Assembly (NCBI RefSeq): GCF_008923185.1
Contig: NZ_WBMT01000015.1
Location: forward strand, 186,001-250,000
DNA from: Actinomadura rudentiformis
Lineage (GTDB): Bacteria > Actinomycetota > Actinomycetes > Streptosporangiales > Streptosporangiaceae
DNA: 64,000 bases
Direction: 5' to 3'
Part shown: in pieces, positions 1 to 9,988 of the stretch
How positions within the stretch are numbered: position 1 is the first letter of the stretch
How the letters are laid out: each line of letters starts with the position of its first letter
Position numbers and translations under genes: made by a program
The notes under the pieces: model-generated
Databases searched by the model: none
What the model saw: the letters and a program-made list of their open reading frames with translations, nothing else
What the model was told of the DNA's origin: nothing

Positions 1-282
1 GCCCCGCAGGCGCTCGACGGCCGCTTCATCCTCGTTGGCACGGCGGGATTCGGCACGTTCGTCGTCATCGACGTCATCATGATGTGGGCCCCGCTCATGA
101 TGAGCCGCCGTCCGAGCGTGCTGCCGCAGATGGTGACGCTGCTCCTGCTGGCCTTCGGCCTGGGCAGTCTCCTGATCTGGAAGGTCGGCGGCTCATGGCG
201 CCCGTTCGGGATCGGCATGATGTTCGCCTGGATCTTCCTGACCCTGATCTCGGTCGGCTTCCTCACCGGCCTCACCCTCTGA
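1..282 (+). CDS. membrane protein, 5' end outside window
   Basis: The reading frame is open from the first base, and its TGA stop ends at 282, so the gene probably begins upstream. The 93 visible residues contain three hydrophobic stretches (about residues 9-33, 42-60 and 69-92), so this looks like the C-terminal end of a multi-pass integral membrane protein. Two ATG codons near position 79 could start a 67-residue protein, but no ribosome-binding site stands out there and the upstream part of the frame is also hydrophobic. No family is recognisable. A short CGGCCG hairpin at 299-317 may terminate it. Confidence 0.5.
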   Translation, partial: APQALDGRFILVGTAGFGTFVVIDVIMMWAPLMMSRRPSVLPQMVTLLLLAFGLGSLLIWKVGGSWRPFGIGMMFAWIFLTLISVGFLTGLTL

Positions 283-374
283 CCCGCCGAGCCGGCGGCG
301 GCCGACAAAGACGGCCGACTGCGCCGGGCTGTGCTACCCCGGGGGGAGTGAGGGCCGGCCGCGTTACCGTGGGG

Positions 375-836
375 TCAGCCTGCCTCGCCTATGCGTTTGT
401 TCACTGCGGTGAACGCGCGGCCGATGGCGGCCAGGTCGGAGGGGTCGATGATGTCGATGAAGAAGTCCCGGACCGTCTCCACGTGGTCGCGCGCGGCGCG
501 GTCCAGGGCGTCGAAGCCCTCGTCGGTCAGGTGGGCGTAGACGCCGCGTTTGTCGTTCGGGCAGCCGCCGCGGAAGACGAGCCCCTTGGACTCCAACCGG
601 CTGCAGGTATGGGAGAGGCGGCTGCGTGACTGGCTTGCGTGTTCGGCCAGCTCAGCCATGCGGAGGCGGCGCTCGGGGGCTTCGGACAGCCGTACCAGGA
701 TCTCGTACTCCGACACCGACAGACCGTGCTTGGTCTTGAGATCGCGATCGAGGAGTTCGGTCAGCCGGACGCTGCCGTCCACGAACGCCCGCCAGTCGCG
801 CTGTTGGTCGGCATCGAGCCAGCGTGGTTCGCTCAT
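375..836 (-). CDS. MarR-family transcriptional regulator
   Basis: Winged-helix regulator of about 153 residues, the usual MarR length. The middle of the protein reads as the family's DNA-binding core: an EYEILVRLSEAPERRLRM helix, a recognition-helix region with QSRSRLSHTCSRLESKGLV, and a wing around the GG-CPNDKRG segment followed by LTDEG. I start it at the ATG at 836; an in-frame ATG at 869 lies inside the palindromic operator and gives an unconvincing N-terminus. It is transcribed away from the pirin gene, and the shared intergenic region carries a MarR-type palindrome. MarR regulators commonly repress themselves and a divergent neighbour, so control of the pirin gene is likely. The ligand is unknown. 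Confidence 0.85.
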   Translation of the reverse strand: MSEPRWLDADQQRDWRAFVDGSVRLTELLDRDLKTKHGLSVSEYEILVRLSEAPERRLRMAELAEHASQSRSRLSHTCSRLESKGLVFRGGCPNDKRGVYAHLTDEGFDALDRAARDHVETVRDFFIDIIDPSDLAAIGRAFTAVNKRIGEAG

Positions 837-856
837 GTTCGTAGTATAGAACACCT

Positions 857-870
857 GTTGAAGATTCAAC
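857..870. promoter_or_regulatory. palindromic operator between marR-like gene and pirin gene
   Basis: GTTGAA-GA-TTCAAC is a perfect inverted repeat with a 2-nt centre, the size and style of MarR operators. A related half-site, TTTCAAC, lies about 60 bp nearer the pirin gene. The position overlaps the probable start region of the regulator, consistent with autorepression. Confidence 0.55.
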
Positions 871-981
871 TAATTCTGCTAGCGTGGGTGTCCACCTGGG
901 CGGAGTCGCATGGGGGAATAGTTTATCTTTCAACTACGTTCCGGCTGGTGCACATCGGTGGCCCCTAGAGGAGGAGACGAG

Positions 982-1992
982 ATGCCTGCTGTGATGGCGG
1001 ATCCGCTGACACTGCCGCGGCTGCCGCGACTGCCCGAGGACACGACCGGCTGGCGCCGTGTCGCCAAGGTCGTCACCGCCCAGCGCCACCTGGAGGGCGA
1101 GGGATTCCAGGTGCGGCGCCCGTTCCCGGGTGTCGACCTGTCGCTCGCCGACCCGTTCCTGCTGCTCGACCAGATGGGCGAGGTCGAGTACGCGCCGGGC
1201 GAGGCCAAGGGCACGCCCTGGCACCCGCACCGCGGCTTCGAGACCGTGACGTACATGATCGACGGCACCTTCGCCCACCAGGACACCACCGGTGGCGGCG
1301 GTGTGATCACCGACGGCGCCACCCAGTGGATGACCGCCGGTGCCGGAATCCAGCACATCGAGCAGCCGCCTCCCGAACTCGTCACCAAGGGCGGGCTGTT
1401 CCATGGAGTGCAGCTCTGGGTCAACCTGCCGCGCGCCCAGAAGTGGGTCAAGCCGCGCTACCAGGACATCGAGGCGCGCGACGTGAAGCTGCTGGCGGCC
1501 GAGGACGGCGCCTCGCTCGTCCGGGTGATCGCCGGTTCGGTGGCGGGATTCCAGGGTCCGGGTTCGACGTACACGCCGATCACGTACCTGCACGCCACCG
1601 TCGCGCCCGGTGCGAGGCTGACGCTGCCCTGGCCTCGGGACTTCAACGCGCTCGTCTACTCCCTCTCCGGCCGCGGCACCGCGGGCGTGGAGGGGGTGGC
1701 GGTCGGCGACGGCCAGCTTGCGGTCTTCGGCGGCTCGCACCACAAGGGCGAGACCGACGGCCTGGTCGTGCGCGCGGCCGAGAGCCAGCCGGTGGCGAGC
1801 AAGAACGGCTGGGAGATCCTCATCCTCGGCGGCCTGCCGATCCGGGAGCCGATCGCCCGGTACGGGCCGTTCGTGATGAACACCCGCGAGGAGATCATCC
1901 AGGCGTTCGAGGACTTCCAGGCCGGCCGGATGGGGACGATCCCCGCGGAAAGGGTCCCGCACCTCTCCTCGGCGGACGAGTCGCTTACCTGA
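982..1992 (+). CDS. pirin family protein
   Basis: Pirins are two-domain cupin proteins that bind one metal; bacterial members act as quercetinase-like dioxygenases or as redox partners of metabolic enzymes. The N-terminal cupin carries the signature PHRGFETVTYMIDG with its metal-binding histidines, followed by H.D..GGGGVITDGATQWMTAG and then IQHIE, which supplies the remaining ligands. The C-terminal pirin_C region follows, with a 336-residue total slightly longer than the usual 280-300. The ATG at 982 is preceded by a strong GAGGAG at 969-976; a GTG at 958 lies upstream of that site and is rejected. The gene diverges from the MarR gene, so a redox or phenolic signal sensed by MarR may induce it. 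Confidence 0.9.
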   Translation: MPAVMADPLTLPRLPRLPEDTTGWRRVAKVVTAQRHLEGEGFQVRRPFPGVDLSLADPFLLLDQMGEVEYAPGEAKGTPWHPHRGFETVTYMIDGTFAHQDTTGGGGVITDGATQWMTAGAGIQHIEQPPPELVTKGGLFHGVQLWVNLPRAQKWVKPRYQDIEARDVKLLAAEDGASLVRVIAGSVAGFQGPGSTYTPITYLHATVAPGARLTLPWPRDFNALVYSLSGRGTAGVEGVAVGDGQLAVFGGSHHKGETDGLVVRAAESQPVASKNGWEILILGGLPIREPIARYGPFVMNTREEIIQAFEDFQAGRMGTIPAERVPHLSSADESLT

Positions 1993-2134
1993 CGGACGGC
2001 GGCCGTGATGGACGGCTTCCTTGCGGGCGGCGGATCGGCGGGCGGAGTCATCCGTTCGCCGATCCGTTTTCTTCGAACGTATTGGCGAGACTTGCGTGAC
2101 GGGTATGACGGCATGCGCTAGTGTGTTCGAATAG

Positions 2135-2150
2135 TCGAACAGAGGTTCGA
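2135..2150. promoter_or_regulatory. LexA-type SOS box
   Basis: TCGAAC-AGAG-GTTCGA is a perfect 6+4+6 palindrome that matches the actinobacterial/Gram-positive LexA box (CGAAC-N4-GTTCG). It lies within a 100-bp stretch rich in further TTCGAA half-sites (2072-2080, 2125-2130, 2159-2165). It stands in front of the AAA ATPase gene, 84 bp from its earliest possible start and 249 bp from the preferred one. Confidence 0.65.
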
Positions 2151-2398
2151 CTGGTTCGTTCGAACGTGCTCGCCCAGCGAGGCCAAGCCAAGCTTGTCCG
2201 CCGAGGGCGGCCGACGGGGCTGAGGAGGGCGGCATGGTGGCGGCGGTTTCCACGGGCCGTCCAGTGGCCGGGGGCGGCCACGACGACCTCGAGAAGCGTG
2301 GGGCGCGATGCGGGGCGGCGCGGCCGGTCGCGACACGCCGTACGAGTTTCTACGCAAATCTACGGCCACAGCTATATCGCCTCATAGAGTCCGAGACC

Positions 2399-3592
2399 GT
2401 GGACCCCGTGCGCAATCCCTACGCCCCAGGCGCCGGGCAGCGTCCTCCCGAGCTGGCCGGCCGCGACCGTGAACTCCAGCAGTTCGAGGTGGTGCTCGAA
2501 CGGGTGGCCCGTGGCCGCCCGGAGCGCAGCATGATCATTACGGGTCTGCGCGGGGTGGGCAAGACCGTGCTGCTCAACGCGTTCCGCTCGATGGCGATCC
2601 AGCGGCTGTGGGGCACCGGCAAGATCGAGGCGCGTCCGGACCAGTCGATCCGGCGCCCGGTCGCCTCCGCGCTGCACATGGCCATCCGTGAGCTGGCCCC
2701 CCGCCATCGCGCCCCGGACCGGATCGAGGAGTTCCTCGGCGTCCTCAAGGCGTTCGCCCAGGCGGGCGAGGAGCCGGCCGGCAAGAGCAAGGCGCGGGTG
2801 CACCGCTGGCAACCCGGCATCGACGTGCCCGCCGCGCGCGGCCGGGCCGACTCCGGCGATCTGGAGATCGACCTCACCGAGCTGTTCGTCGACGCCGCTT
2901 CCGTCGCCACCGATGTCGGCGTCGGCATCTCGTTGTTCGTGGACGAGATGCAGGACATCCCCGCCGACGACGTCTCCGCCCTCTGCGCCGCCTGCCACGA
3001 GCTGTCGCAGAACGGCGGGCCGCTGATCGTCGTGGGGGCGGGCCTGCCGCACCTGCCGGCCGTGCTGTCGGCGAGCAAGTCCTATTCCGAACGGCTCTTC
3101 CGCTACGCCCGCATCGACCGGCTCGATCGGGAGTCCGCCGACTTCGCGCTGCTGGCCCCGGCGCAGCGCGAGGACGTCACGTTCACCGAGGAGGCTCTGG
3201 ACGCGCTCTACGGCGCGGCCGACGGCTATCCCTATTTCGTGCAGGCCTACGCCAAGGTCGTGTGGGATGTCGCCCCCGACACCCCGATCACCGCAGACGA
3301 CATCAGGGTCGCGGCGCCCGAAGCGGAGAGCGAGCTGGCGGTGGGGTTCTTCGGCAGTCGCTACGACCGTGCGACCCCGGCCGAACGCGACTACATGCGG
3401 GCGATGGCGACCCTCGGCGACGATCCGGTGCCCACGTCCGCGGTCGCCGACGAGCTGGGCCGCAAGCCCTCCAGCTTGTCGCCCGCCCGGGACGGCCTCA
3501 TCAAGAAGGGCCTCATCTACAGCGCCGAGCGTGGTCTCGTCGCCTTCACCGTTCCGCACTTCGGCAAGTTCCTCAGGGCCCAGCCCGCCTAG
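2399..3592 (+). CDS. AAA (Orc1/Cdc6-like) ATP-binding protein
   Basis: P-loop ATPase of the AAA_16 type. With the GTG at 2399 (protein begins VDPVRNPYAPGAG, a start common in this family) it has 397 residues. Walker A is GLRGVGKT, Walker B is ISLFVDEMQD, and a sensor-1-like strand reads PLIVVGAGLP. After the ATPase core comes a winged-helix-like tail (TPAERDYMRAMATL...SSLSPARDGLIKKGLIY). An upstream ATG at 2234 would add 55 residues of low-complexity, basic sequence and is less likely. Such proteins are widespread in actinomycetes with no settled role; the C-terminal winged helix suggests DNA binding. The LexA box upstream suggests induction by DNA damage, and an unusual CTCTAG array follows the gene. 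Confidence 0.75.
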   Translation: MDPVRNPYAPGAGQRPPELAGRDRELQQFEVVLERVARGRPERSMIITGLRGVGKTVLLNAFRSMAIQRLWGTGKIEARPDQSIRRPVASALHMAIRELAPRHRAPDRIEEFLGVLKAFAQAGEEPAGKSKARVHRWQPGIDVPAARGRADSGDLEIDLTELFVDAASVATDVGVGISLFVDEMQDIPADDVSALCAACHELSQNGGPLIVVGAGLPHLPAVLSASKSYSERLFRYARIDRLDRESADFALLAPAQREDVTFTEEALDALYGAADGYPYFVQAYAKVVWDVAPDTPITADDIRVAAPEAESELAVGFFGSRYDRATPAERDYMRAMATLGDDPVPTSAVADELGRKPSSLSPARDGLIKKGLIYSAERGLVAFTVPHFGKFLRAQPA

Positions 3593-3633
3593 TCCAACCC
3601 GTCCTCGACCGAGCGCTACACGGATATACCGCT

Positions 3634-3785
3634 CTCTAGCTTCAAAGCTAGAGGCCTCTATAGAGCTGCATCGAAGCGGCTCGTCACAGAAGTCTACGGA
3701 TCTCTAGTTCCATCTCTAGAGACTCGTAGATTCGGGTAGCGGTGTTGTCTGCCGTTCTCTAGTGCTCTATGGGACTGACGCTAGA
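3634..3785. repeat. array of CTCTAG/CTAGAG palindromic motifs
   Basis: In 150 bp, the hexamer CTCTAG or its complement, or the close variant CTCTAT/ATAGAG, occurs about ten times: CTCTAGC-TTCAAA-GCTAGAG at 3634-3653 (7-bp arms), CTCTATAGAG at 3656-3665, TCTCTAG at 3701, the 10-bp palindrome TCTCTAGAGA at 3713-3722, and further copies near 3757, 3766 and 3781. The tract is clearly less GC-rich than its flanks and holds no gene. The first inverted repeat could end transcription of the ATPase gene, but the number of copies suggests a multi-site protein-binding region. Confidence 0.55.
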
Positions 3786-3800
3786 GAATGCAATAGAGAT

Positions 3801-4706
3801 TCAGAGAGGGCTCATCTCGCCCGCCACGGGCGTGACGCCGGCGGCCGACATCGCGGGCGCGCCACCCGCGTCCGGCGTCCCACCCGCGGCCTCAGGAGGG
3901 GAGATCGCGGCTCGCACGGTCCTGTCACGGACGGCCGTGGAGACCGCGAACACGATCTCCACCTCTTGTTCGTCCACTCGCGCGGGAAAGACCAGGAACC
4001 GCCAGCAGCCCTCCCGCCAGACGTCCAGCGGCGCCGCGCTGGACACCGACTCCTCGTACCGCAGCCACTCGGCGCTGTCGTAGAGCGTCGCGTACGTCTC
4101 CGCAAGCGGACTGCGCCGCCGCTCGCACGGTTCCAGGGGCTTGTGCCGGAGCCCGAGCAACCCGTGCCGTTCCAGCAGGACTGACAACTCCGGCGAGAGC
4201 GCGGCGAACAGCGCCAGCTCAACGGCCAGAACCAGGATGACCTGGGCCGGACCATCGCGCAGCACGTCGATGCCGGTACGCGGTGCGCCGAGCGAGGCGA
4301 CCGCGGCAGCGGTGAACAACACCGCGCGGATCACACTGCGACGCCCCACGCGCTTGGTGCTCAACCCCCCGAAGCACCCGCATCCCGCGTCCGGCCGGTG
4401 AACGCGCAACTCCCCGACCACCCACGCGGCGGCGGCGAACGTCACCGTCGTGGCAAGCCGCACGGAGAAATGCGAGGTGATCAGCAGGCTCAGCCCGAGG
4501 ATGCCCTCGGTGAGTCCGAGCCCCACGTTCACGGGCCTGCTCTGGCGCAGCGCCGTCGCCCGCCCGAGGCCCGCGGGCACCGGCACGCCGTGCACATGCT
4601 CGGGCGCCGCGCCCACCGGTTCGCGGATCATCAGCTTGGCCAGGCACGCCGCCAGGAGCACGGAGGCGAGAAGCAGGACCTGGGTGTTCTGGACGACGGT
4701 GACCAT
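3801..4706 (-). CDS. MauE/DoxX-like redox-associated membrane protein
   Basis: Integral membrane protein of 301 residues. The N-terminal 180 residues contain about four hydrophobic segments and the motif DAGCGCFGGLS, the CxCFG motif of the MauE group, whose members help form disulfides in periplasmic or secreted partners. The C-terminal 120 residues are a soluble extension with a conserved-looking WLRYEE...W.EGCWRFLVFPARVDEQEVEIVFAVSTAV core and an Ala/Pro-rich end. It starts 3 nt after the stop of the upstream RlpA-like gene, so the two are translationally coupled. Because that partner is Cys-rich, a role in forming its disulfides is a reasonable inference. Confidence 0.7.
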   Translation of the reverse strand: MVTVVQNTQVLLLASVLLAACLAKLMIREPVGAAPEHVHGVPVPAGLGRATALRQSRPVNVGLGLTEGILGLSLLITSHFSVRLATTVTFAAAAWVVGELRVHRPDAGCGCFGGLSTKRVGRRSVIRAVLFTAAAVASLGAPRTGIDVLRDGPAQVILVLAVELALFAALSPELSVLLERHGLLGLRHKPLEPCERRRSPLAETYATLYDSAEWLRYEESVSSAAPLDVWREGCWRFLVFPARVDEQEVEIVFAVSTAVRDRTVRAAISPPEAAGGTPDAGGAPAMSAAGVTPVAGEMSPL

Positions 4707-4709
4707 CGT

Positions 4710-7073
4710 TCAGCCCCTCATGTTCGGGATCATGGGGCGCATGACCGCGTTGAAGCACCCGGCGTCCAGGTCACCGCCCAGGCTCACGAACGCGGCCGGC
4801 GTCAGCTCGACCACCCGCCCGCGCGGCGACGTGCCGCACTCCACGCACCGGTCGCAGTAGAGGGCCGCCGTGCATCCGCACTCGATGATCGGGACGGCCG
4901 CCGTACGCCCCGTGCACTCGTTGCGGATCGACAAGCCACTGCCCAGCGACAGGTAGGGGAGGGCGACGCACCCGGAAGGGGCATCAAGGCACCCGCCCGC
5001 GTTCCCCTCAGAGTCGACCGCCGGATAAGCCGCACCACTCAAGGCGTACGCGTCACCGACCGTGCCGACTATGGGGGCCCCAGACCGCCCCAGTTGTTCG
5101 TACGCGTCGCCAAGCGACCCACGCCACCCAGGCACCCCCTCCGCATCCCCGCCACGATGCGCCCCCGTGCCTTCTCTTCCCGTCCCCCCGACAACCCCGC
5201 CACCCTCTCCGGACAACCCACCCCCGCCACCGCTGCCACTGGAAGACTGGTCCCCGCCTCCACCCAGCCCATACGTGCCCAAGTAACCCCCGTTGCCCAG
5301 CCCATATGTGCCTGCGCGCCCCGCACCAGAGCTGTCGCCGGGACCGTAAATATCCACGTTCGCGCCGTCGCCCCGCCCGTACGGCCCTGCGTCCGGGAAG
5401 CACGCCCTATCGCCAGGTCCAGACGCACCCAAGTCCGGGGTGCCCGCGAAACCGCTCCGCCCGCCCGCACCTGTGTTGATGCCATACGCGCGGTCGCCGA
5501 GCCCGTCCGCGTCCCCGCCCAGGATGTCCGCGCCGTCGCTTGGTCCATTCATGGCTGTGTTCGTGGCGTGCGCGTGGTCGCCGTGCCTGTTCGTGTCGGT
5601 GTCTGCGGGGCCCGCGATGTCGCTCTGCCCGCACGCCCCTGCATCCGTGGCACATGTGTGGTGGCCGGGCTCGTTCGTGTCGGTGCCTGGGCCGTATGCG
5701 CTGGCGCTGGGCCCGTACGTACCTTCGCTTGGCGGATGGGCGGCTTTGCCAGGGCCGTGCGCGTCAAGGGCCTGGCCGTATGCGCTGTTGCTAGGGCTGG
5801 ACGTATCTGTATTCGAGGCGTTTGCGACGTTGCTCTGCCCGCAGACTCCTGCGTCGGTGGCATGCGCGCGGTGGCCGTGCCCGTTTGTGTCGGTGCCTGG
5901 GCCGTATGTGTTGGTGCTGGGCCCGTACGTACCTTCGCTTGGCGGATTTGCGGCATTACTAGGGCCGTGCGCGTCAGGGGCTAGGCCGTACGTGCTGTCG
6001 CTGGGGCTGGACGTATCTGCGTTCGGAGCGTTTGCGACGTTGCTCGGGCCGCACTCCCCTGCGTTTGCGGCATGCGTGATGTTGCCGGACCGGGATGTGT
6101 TTGTGTTCCGGCTAGGTGCGCTGATGCTGGGCTCGTACGTGCCTACGTTTGCGGCATGGGGGGCTCTGCCAGGGCCTTGCGTACCTACGGACGGGCCGTT
6201 GCTCGGCTCGGTTGTGCCTGTGTGTTGGGCTTGGGCGCTGGCGTTGTTGCTTGGGTCGGCTGTCGTGGCCTTCGTCGCGTGGGTCTGGTGCCTTTTCTCA
6301 GACCCTGCTACTTGCGGGGGGACGGTGCATGCGGCGGATGGGGGGCTCGTGGTGAGCTTCTTGGGCCATCTCGCTCGGGTGGAACGATCTGCTGCGCGGG
6401 GGCGGGCATTGGGTGTCGCCGACGGGGGCTGGCCGGCGCGCTGCTGATCGATGGCGCCGCCGAACCATGTGGCGGTTCCCTGGATGGGGTCGGCTATGGG
6501 GGTGCCCGGCTCTGGGGAGGCAAGATCGTCGGCGCGGTAGCCGGGCTGGGAGGTGCCCGGGCGGACGGCGTGCGGGCCGCCGGCTGAGCGGACGCAGATG
6601 ACGTCGATGAGGTAGCCGGGTTCGAGCCGGGGGTGCCGGACGAGGATCCGTCCGAGGGTGTGCGGGGGGATCACCACATGGGCACGTCCGCGGTGCGGGC
6701 CCATGTCCACCTCCACGGTGTCCCCCCCGCACGCCAAGATGACGCCGGTCACCCGGCCGATGTCCACCCAGACGCGGTCGGCGCGCAGGCCGTCGGCGGC
6801 CGGTCGTACGATCACGTCGCGGCCCGGTCGCAGCGCGGCGGGGCCTGCGCGGCCCCCGTGCCAGACGCCGGTGGCCTCGGTCATCGGCAGCCGCACCTCG
6901 CCGTCGGCCGTGCGCAGCACCAGGAGGTGCGGGCTGGCGTCGAGGATCGTCCCGGTCACGGGACTGAGCGGGGCATGGATCGCGTCAGCGGGAGCGGTGC
7001 GCCAGGTCGACGGCACACCGAGTACGGCCTCCTGCTGACTGCGACGCCTGGCTCCATGGCGGGCGAACGGCAT
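4710..7073 (-). CDS. RlpA-like double-psi beta-barrel protein with long repeat insertion
   Basis: A 787-residue protein in three parts. The N-terminal ~210 residues form a compact, non-repetitive region (VTGVILACGGDTVEVDMG; PHTLGRILVRHP) that ends in GTATWFGG, the opening strand of an RlpA/DPBB-like fold. Some 420 residues of Gly/Ser/Asn/Asp-rich repeats follow. The C-terminal ~115 residues resume with AYPAVDSEG, LPYLSLGSGLSIRNE, a GRVVELTPAAFVSLGG stretch and GCFN, which resemble the rest of such a barrel, plus about ten Cys. The ATG at 7073 has GGAG 7 nt upstream; an ATG at 7100 lacks one. No signal peptide is evident. The coupled MauE-like gene suggests a disulfide-bonded or envelope protein. 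Repeat-containing frames on the opposite strand are shadows. Confidence 0.6.
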   Translation of the reverse strand: MPFARHGARRRSQQEAVLGVPSTWRTAPADAIHAPLSPVTGTILDASPHLLVLRTADGEVRLPMTEATGVWHGGRAGPAALRPGRDVIVRPAADGLRADRVWVDIGRVTGVILACGGDTVEVDMGPHRGRAHVVIPPHTLGRILVRHPRLEPGYLIDVICVRSAGGPHAVRPGTSQPGYRADDLASPEPGTPIADPIQGTATWFGGAIDQQRAGQPPSATPNARPRAADRSTRARWPKKLTTSPPSAACTVPPQVAGSEKRHQTHATKATTADPSNNASAQAQHTGTTEPSNGPSVGTQGPGRAPHAANVGTYEPSISAPSRNTNTSRSGNITHAANAGECGPSNVANAPNADTSSPSDSTYGLAPDAHGPSNAANPPSEGTYGPSTNTYGPGTDTNGHGHRAHATDAGVCGQSNVANASNTDTSSPSNSAYGQALDAHGPGKAAHPPSEGTYGPSASAYGPGTDTNEPGHHTCATDAGACGQSDIAGPADTDTNRHGDHAHATNTAMNGPSDGADILGGDADGLGDRAYGINTGAGGRSGFAGTPDLGASGPGDRACFPDAGPYGRGDGANVDIYGPGDSSGAGRAGTYGLGNGGYLGTYGLGGGGDQSSSGSGGGGGLSGEGGGVVGGTGREGTGAHRGGDAEGVPGWRGSLGDAYEQLGRSGAPIVGTVGDAYALSGAAYPAVDSEGNAGGCLDAPSGCVALPYLSLGSGLSIRNECTGRTAAVPIIECGCTAALYCDRCVECGTSPRGRVVELTPAAFVSLGGDLDAGCFNAVMRPMIPNMRG
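5640..6060 (-). repeat. 210-bp tandem repeat inside the RlpA-like gene
   Basis: Two long imperfect copies with a 210-bp period (70 codons) are visible: the landmark GTACGTACCTTCGCTTGGCG appears at 5715 and again at 5925, and the flanking sequence matches over most of the unit. Shorter, more diverged GPxxxTxGPS-type repeats extend on both sides (about 5,300-6,300). The reading frame is kept throughout, so the expansion happened in whole codons. Confidence 0.7.
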
Positions 7074-7366
7074 GGCGGAACTCCGGCATCGAATCTTCAC
7101 TCACGGCCACAGCTGTTAGGACAGTGAGTCAAGAGTCACGCGCGGTGACGCGGCTGTCGACGGATTTATCCGATAAGTCATGCGGCGGGTTGAGATTTAC
7201 GTACCAGGGTGATGAAATCGTCTCCTGGTTGACCCGAATATGCCTTTTACGTTGGCCCGGAATTACGATCTTCGTGCCATCGTCAAGAGCGTCAGGATCT
7301 TGCCTAGCAGAGATCACAATACCGGCGGCTCGATGCAATCCCCATAACCCCTGGCTCGGTGGTGAT

Positions 7367-7888
7367 TTGAACACGACGCGGCATGAGGAGTTCCGCGAGT
7401 ACGTGGCGGCTCGCGGTCCGGCGCTGCTGCGCCACGCGATGCAGCTGACCAGCGATCGCGCCGAGGCCGAGGATCTCCTGCAAGCGGCACTCGCCAAGAC
7501 ATATCTCGCCTGGGACCGCATCAATGATCGCGCCGCTGTGGACGGCTACGTGCGACGCGCCATGGCCAATACGCAGATCTCATGGTGGCGGCGCCGCAAA
7601 CTGGAGATCTATCCCACTGACGAGCTGCCCGACCAGCCCATTGACGATCACACTCGGCGGAGCGAACTGCACGACGCGCTGAGCCGTGCGCTCGACCGGC
7701 TTCCGGCCCGCCAACGGCTCGCCGTCATGCTTCGCTATTACGAGGACATGCCCGAGTCGGAGATCGCCGAAGTGCTCGGAGTGAGCGTCGGCACAGTCAA
7801 GAGCACTGTTTCGAGGGCCATGGCCAAGCTCCGCGACGACACCGGCCTCGGTCGCGACTTCCCGGGGATCCCGCCACAGCGCCCCTGA
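7367..7888 (+). CDS. ECF sigma factor, SigE-like
   Basis: RNA polymerase sigma factor of the small ECF type, about 173 residues. Region 2 is seen in EEFREYVAARGPALLRHAMQLT followed by AEDLLQAALAKTYLAWDRI, the conserved core-binding and -10-recognition helices. Region 4 is seen in RLPARQRLAVMLRYYEDMPESEIAEVLGVSVGTVKSTVSRAMAKLR, an HTH for the -35. I choose the TTG at 7367, just after GGTGGTGA, because the 81 extra in-frame codons back to 7124 lie in an AT-richer tract that reads like promoter DNA. No anti-sigma gene is adjacent, and the protein lacks a C-terminal extension. The 290 bp upstream is shared with the divergent RlpA-like gene. Confidence 0.85.
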   Translation: MNTTRHEEFREYVAARGPALLRHAMQLTSDRAEAEDLLQAALAKTYLAWDRINDRAAVDGYVRRAMANTQISWWRRRKLEIYPTDELPDQPIDDHTRRSELHDALSRALDRLPARQRLAVMLRYYEDMPESEIAEVLGVSVGTVKSTVSRAMAKLRDDTGLGRDFPGIPPQRP

Positions 7889-7995
7889 CCCCGGCCGCGG
7901 CGGGCCTGCGAAAGGCGGGGCTCAGGTGCTGACAATTCGGGGCGATTGCGGCAAGAATCCGATTCTGGAATCTGCGAAGCTGCTGGAGGCGCGCC

Positions 7996-9618
<1,623 letters not shown>

Positions 9619-9988
9619 GCCTCTGGCCTTTGGTGCAAGGAAGCCGTGGCGACGGGATTCCGCAGTGCGGGGGGATACCGCGGTGCGGGTGCTCGGCGCG
9701 TGGACTCGGGCGCGAGGGAGTTTTCCGTTGCGCGGTTGACCCATTGCCGCTCCGGAGTTGACTGATCACGTTGGGCATCGACATCATCACATTTTGTCTC
9801 GACACGTCGTATTCCGTCATTAGCACACCGAACATCACAGGCCACACACTGCTCACCACTTAGTCACCCTTCGTCGCCATTTCCGAGGATCATGTGGTGC
9901 ACATGGGGCGAATGGGTGTATGCAAGGTGGGCCGATTGTCCAGATGGCCCGTGACGGGCAGACTCGCCCGTCGGTGCCGGGAGCTCAA
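9619..9988. other. intergenic region upstream of the sigma-factor fusion gene
   Basis: About 370 bp without a convincing gene. The part from 9760 to 9870 is AT-richer (runs such as CATCATCACATTTTGTCTCG) and is the likely promoter region of the downstream gene. No clear sigma-70 hexamer pair or terminator could be fixed. Confidence 0.5.

Noticed and set aside
4398..6447. Long plus-strand frames across the repeat region
   Set aside because: They are antisense to the RlpA-like gene; length comes from the GC-rich codon repeats, and they lack starts with ribosome-binding sites.
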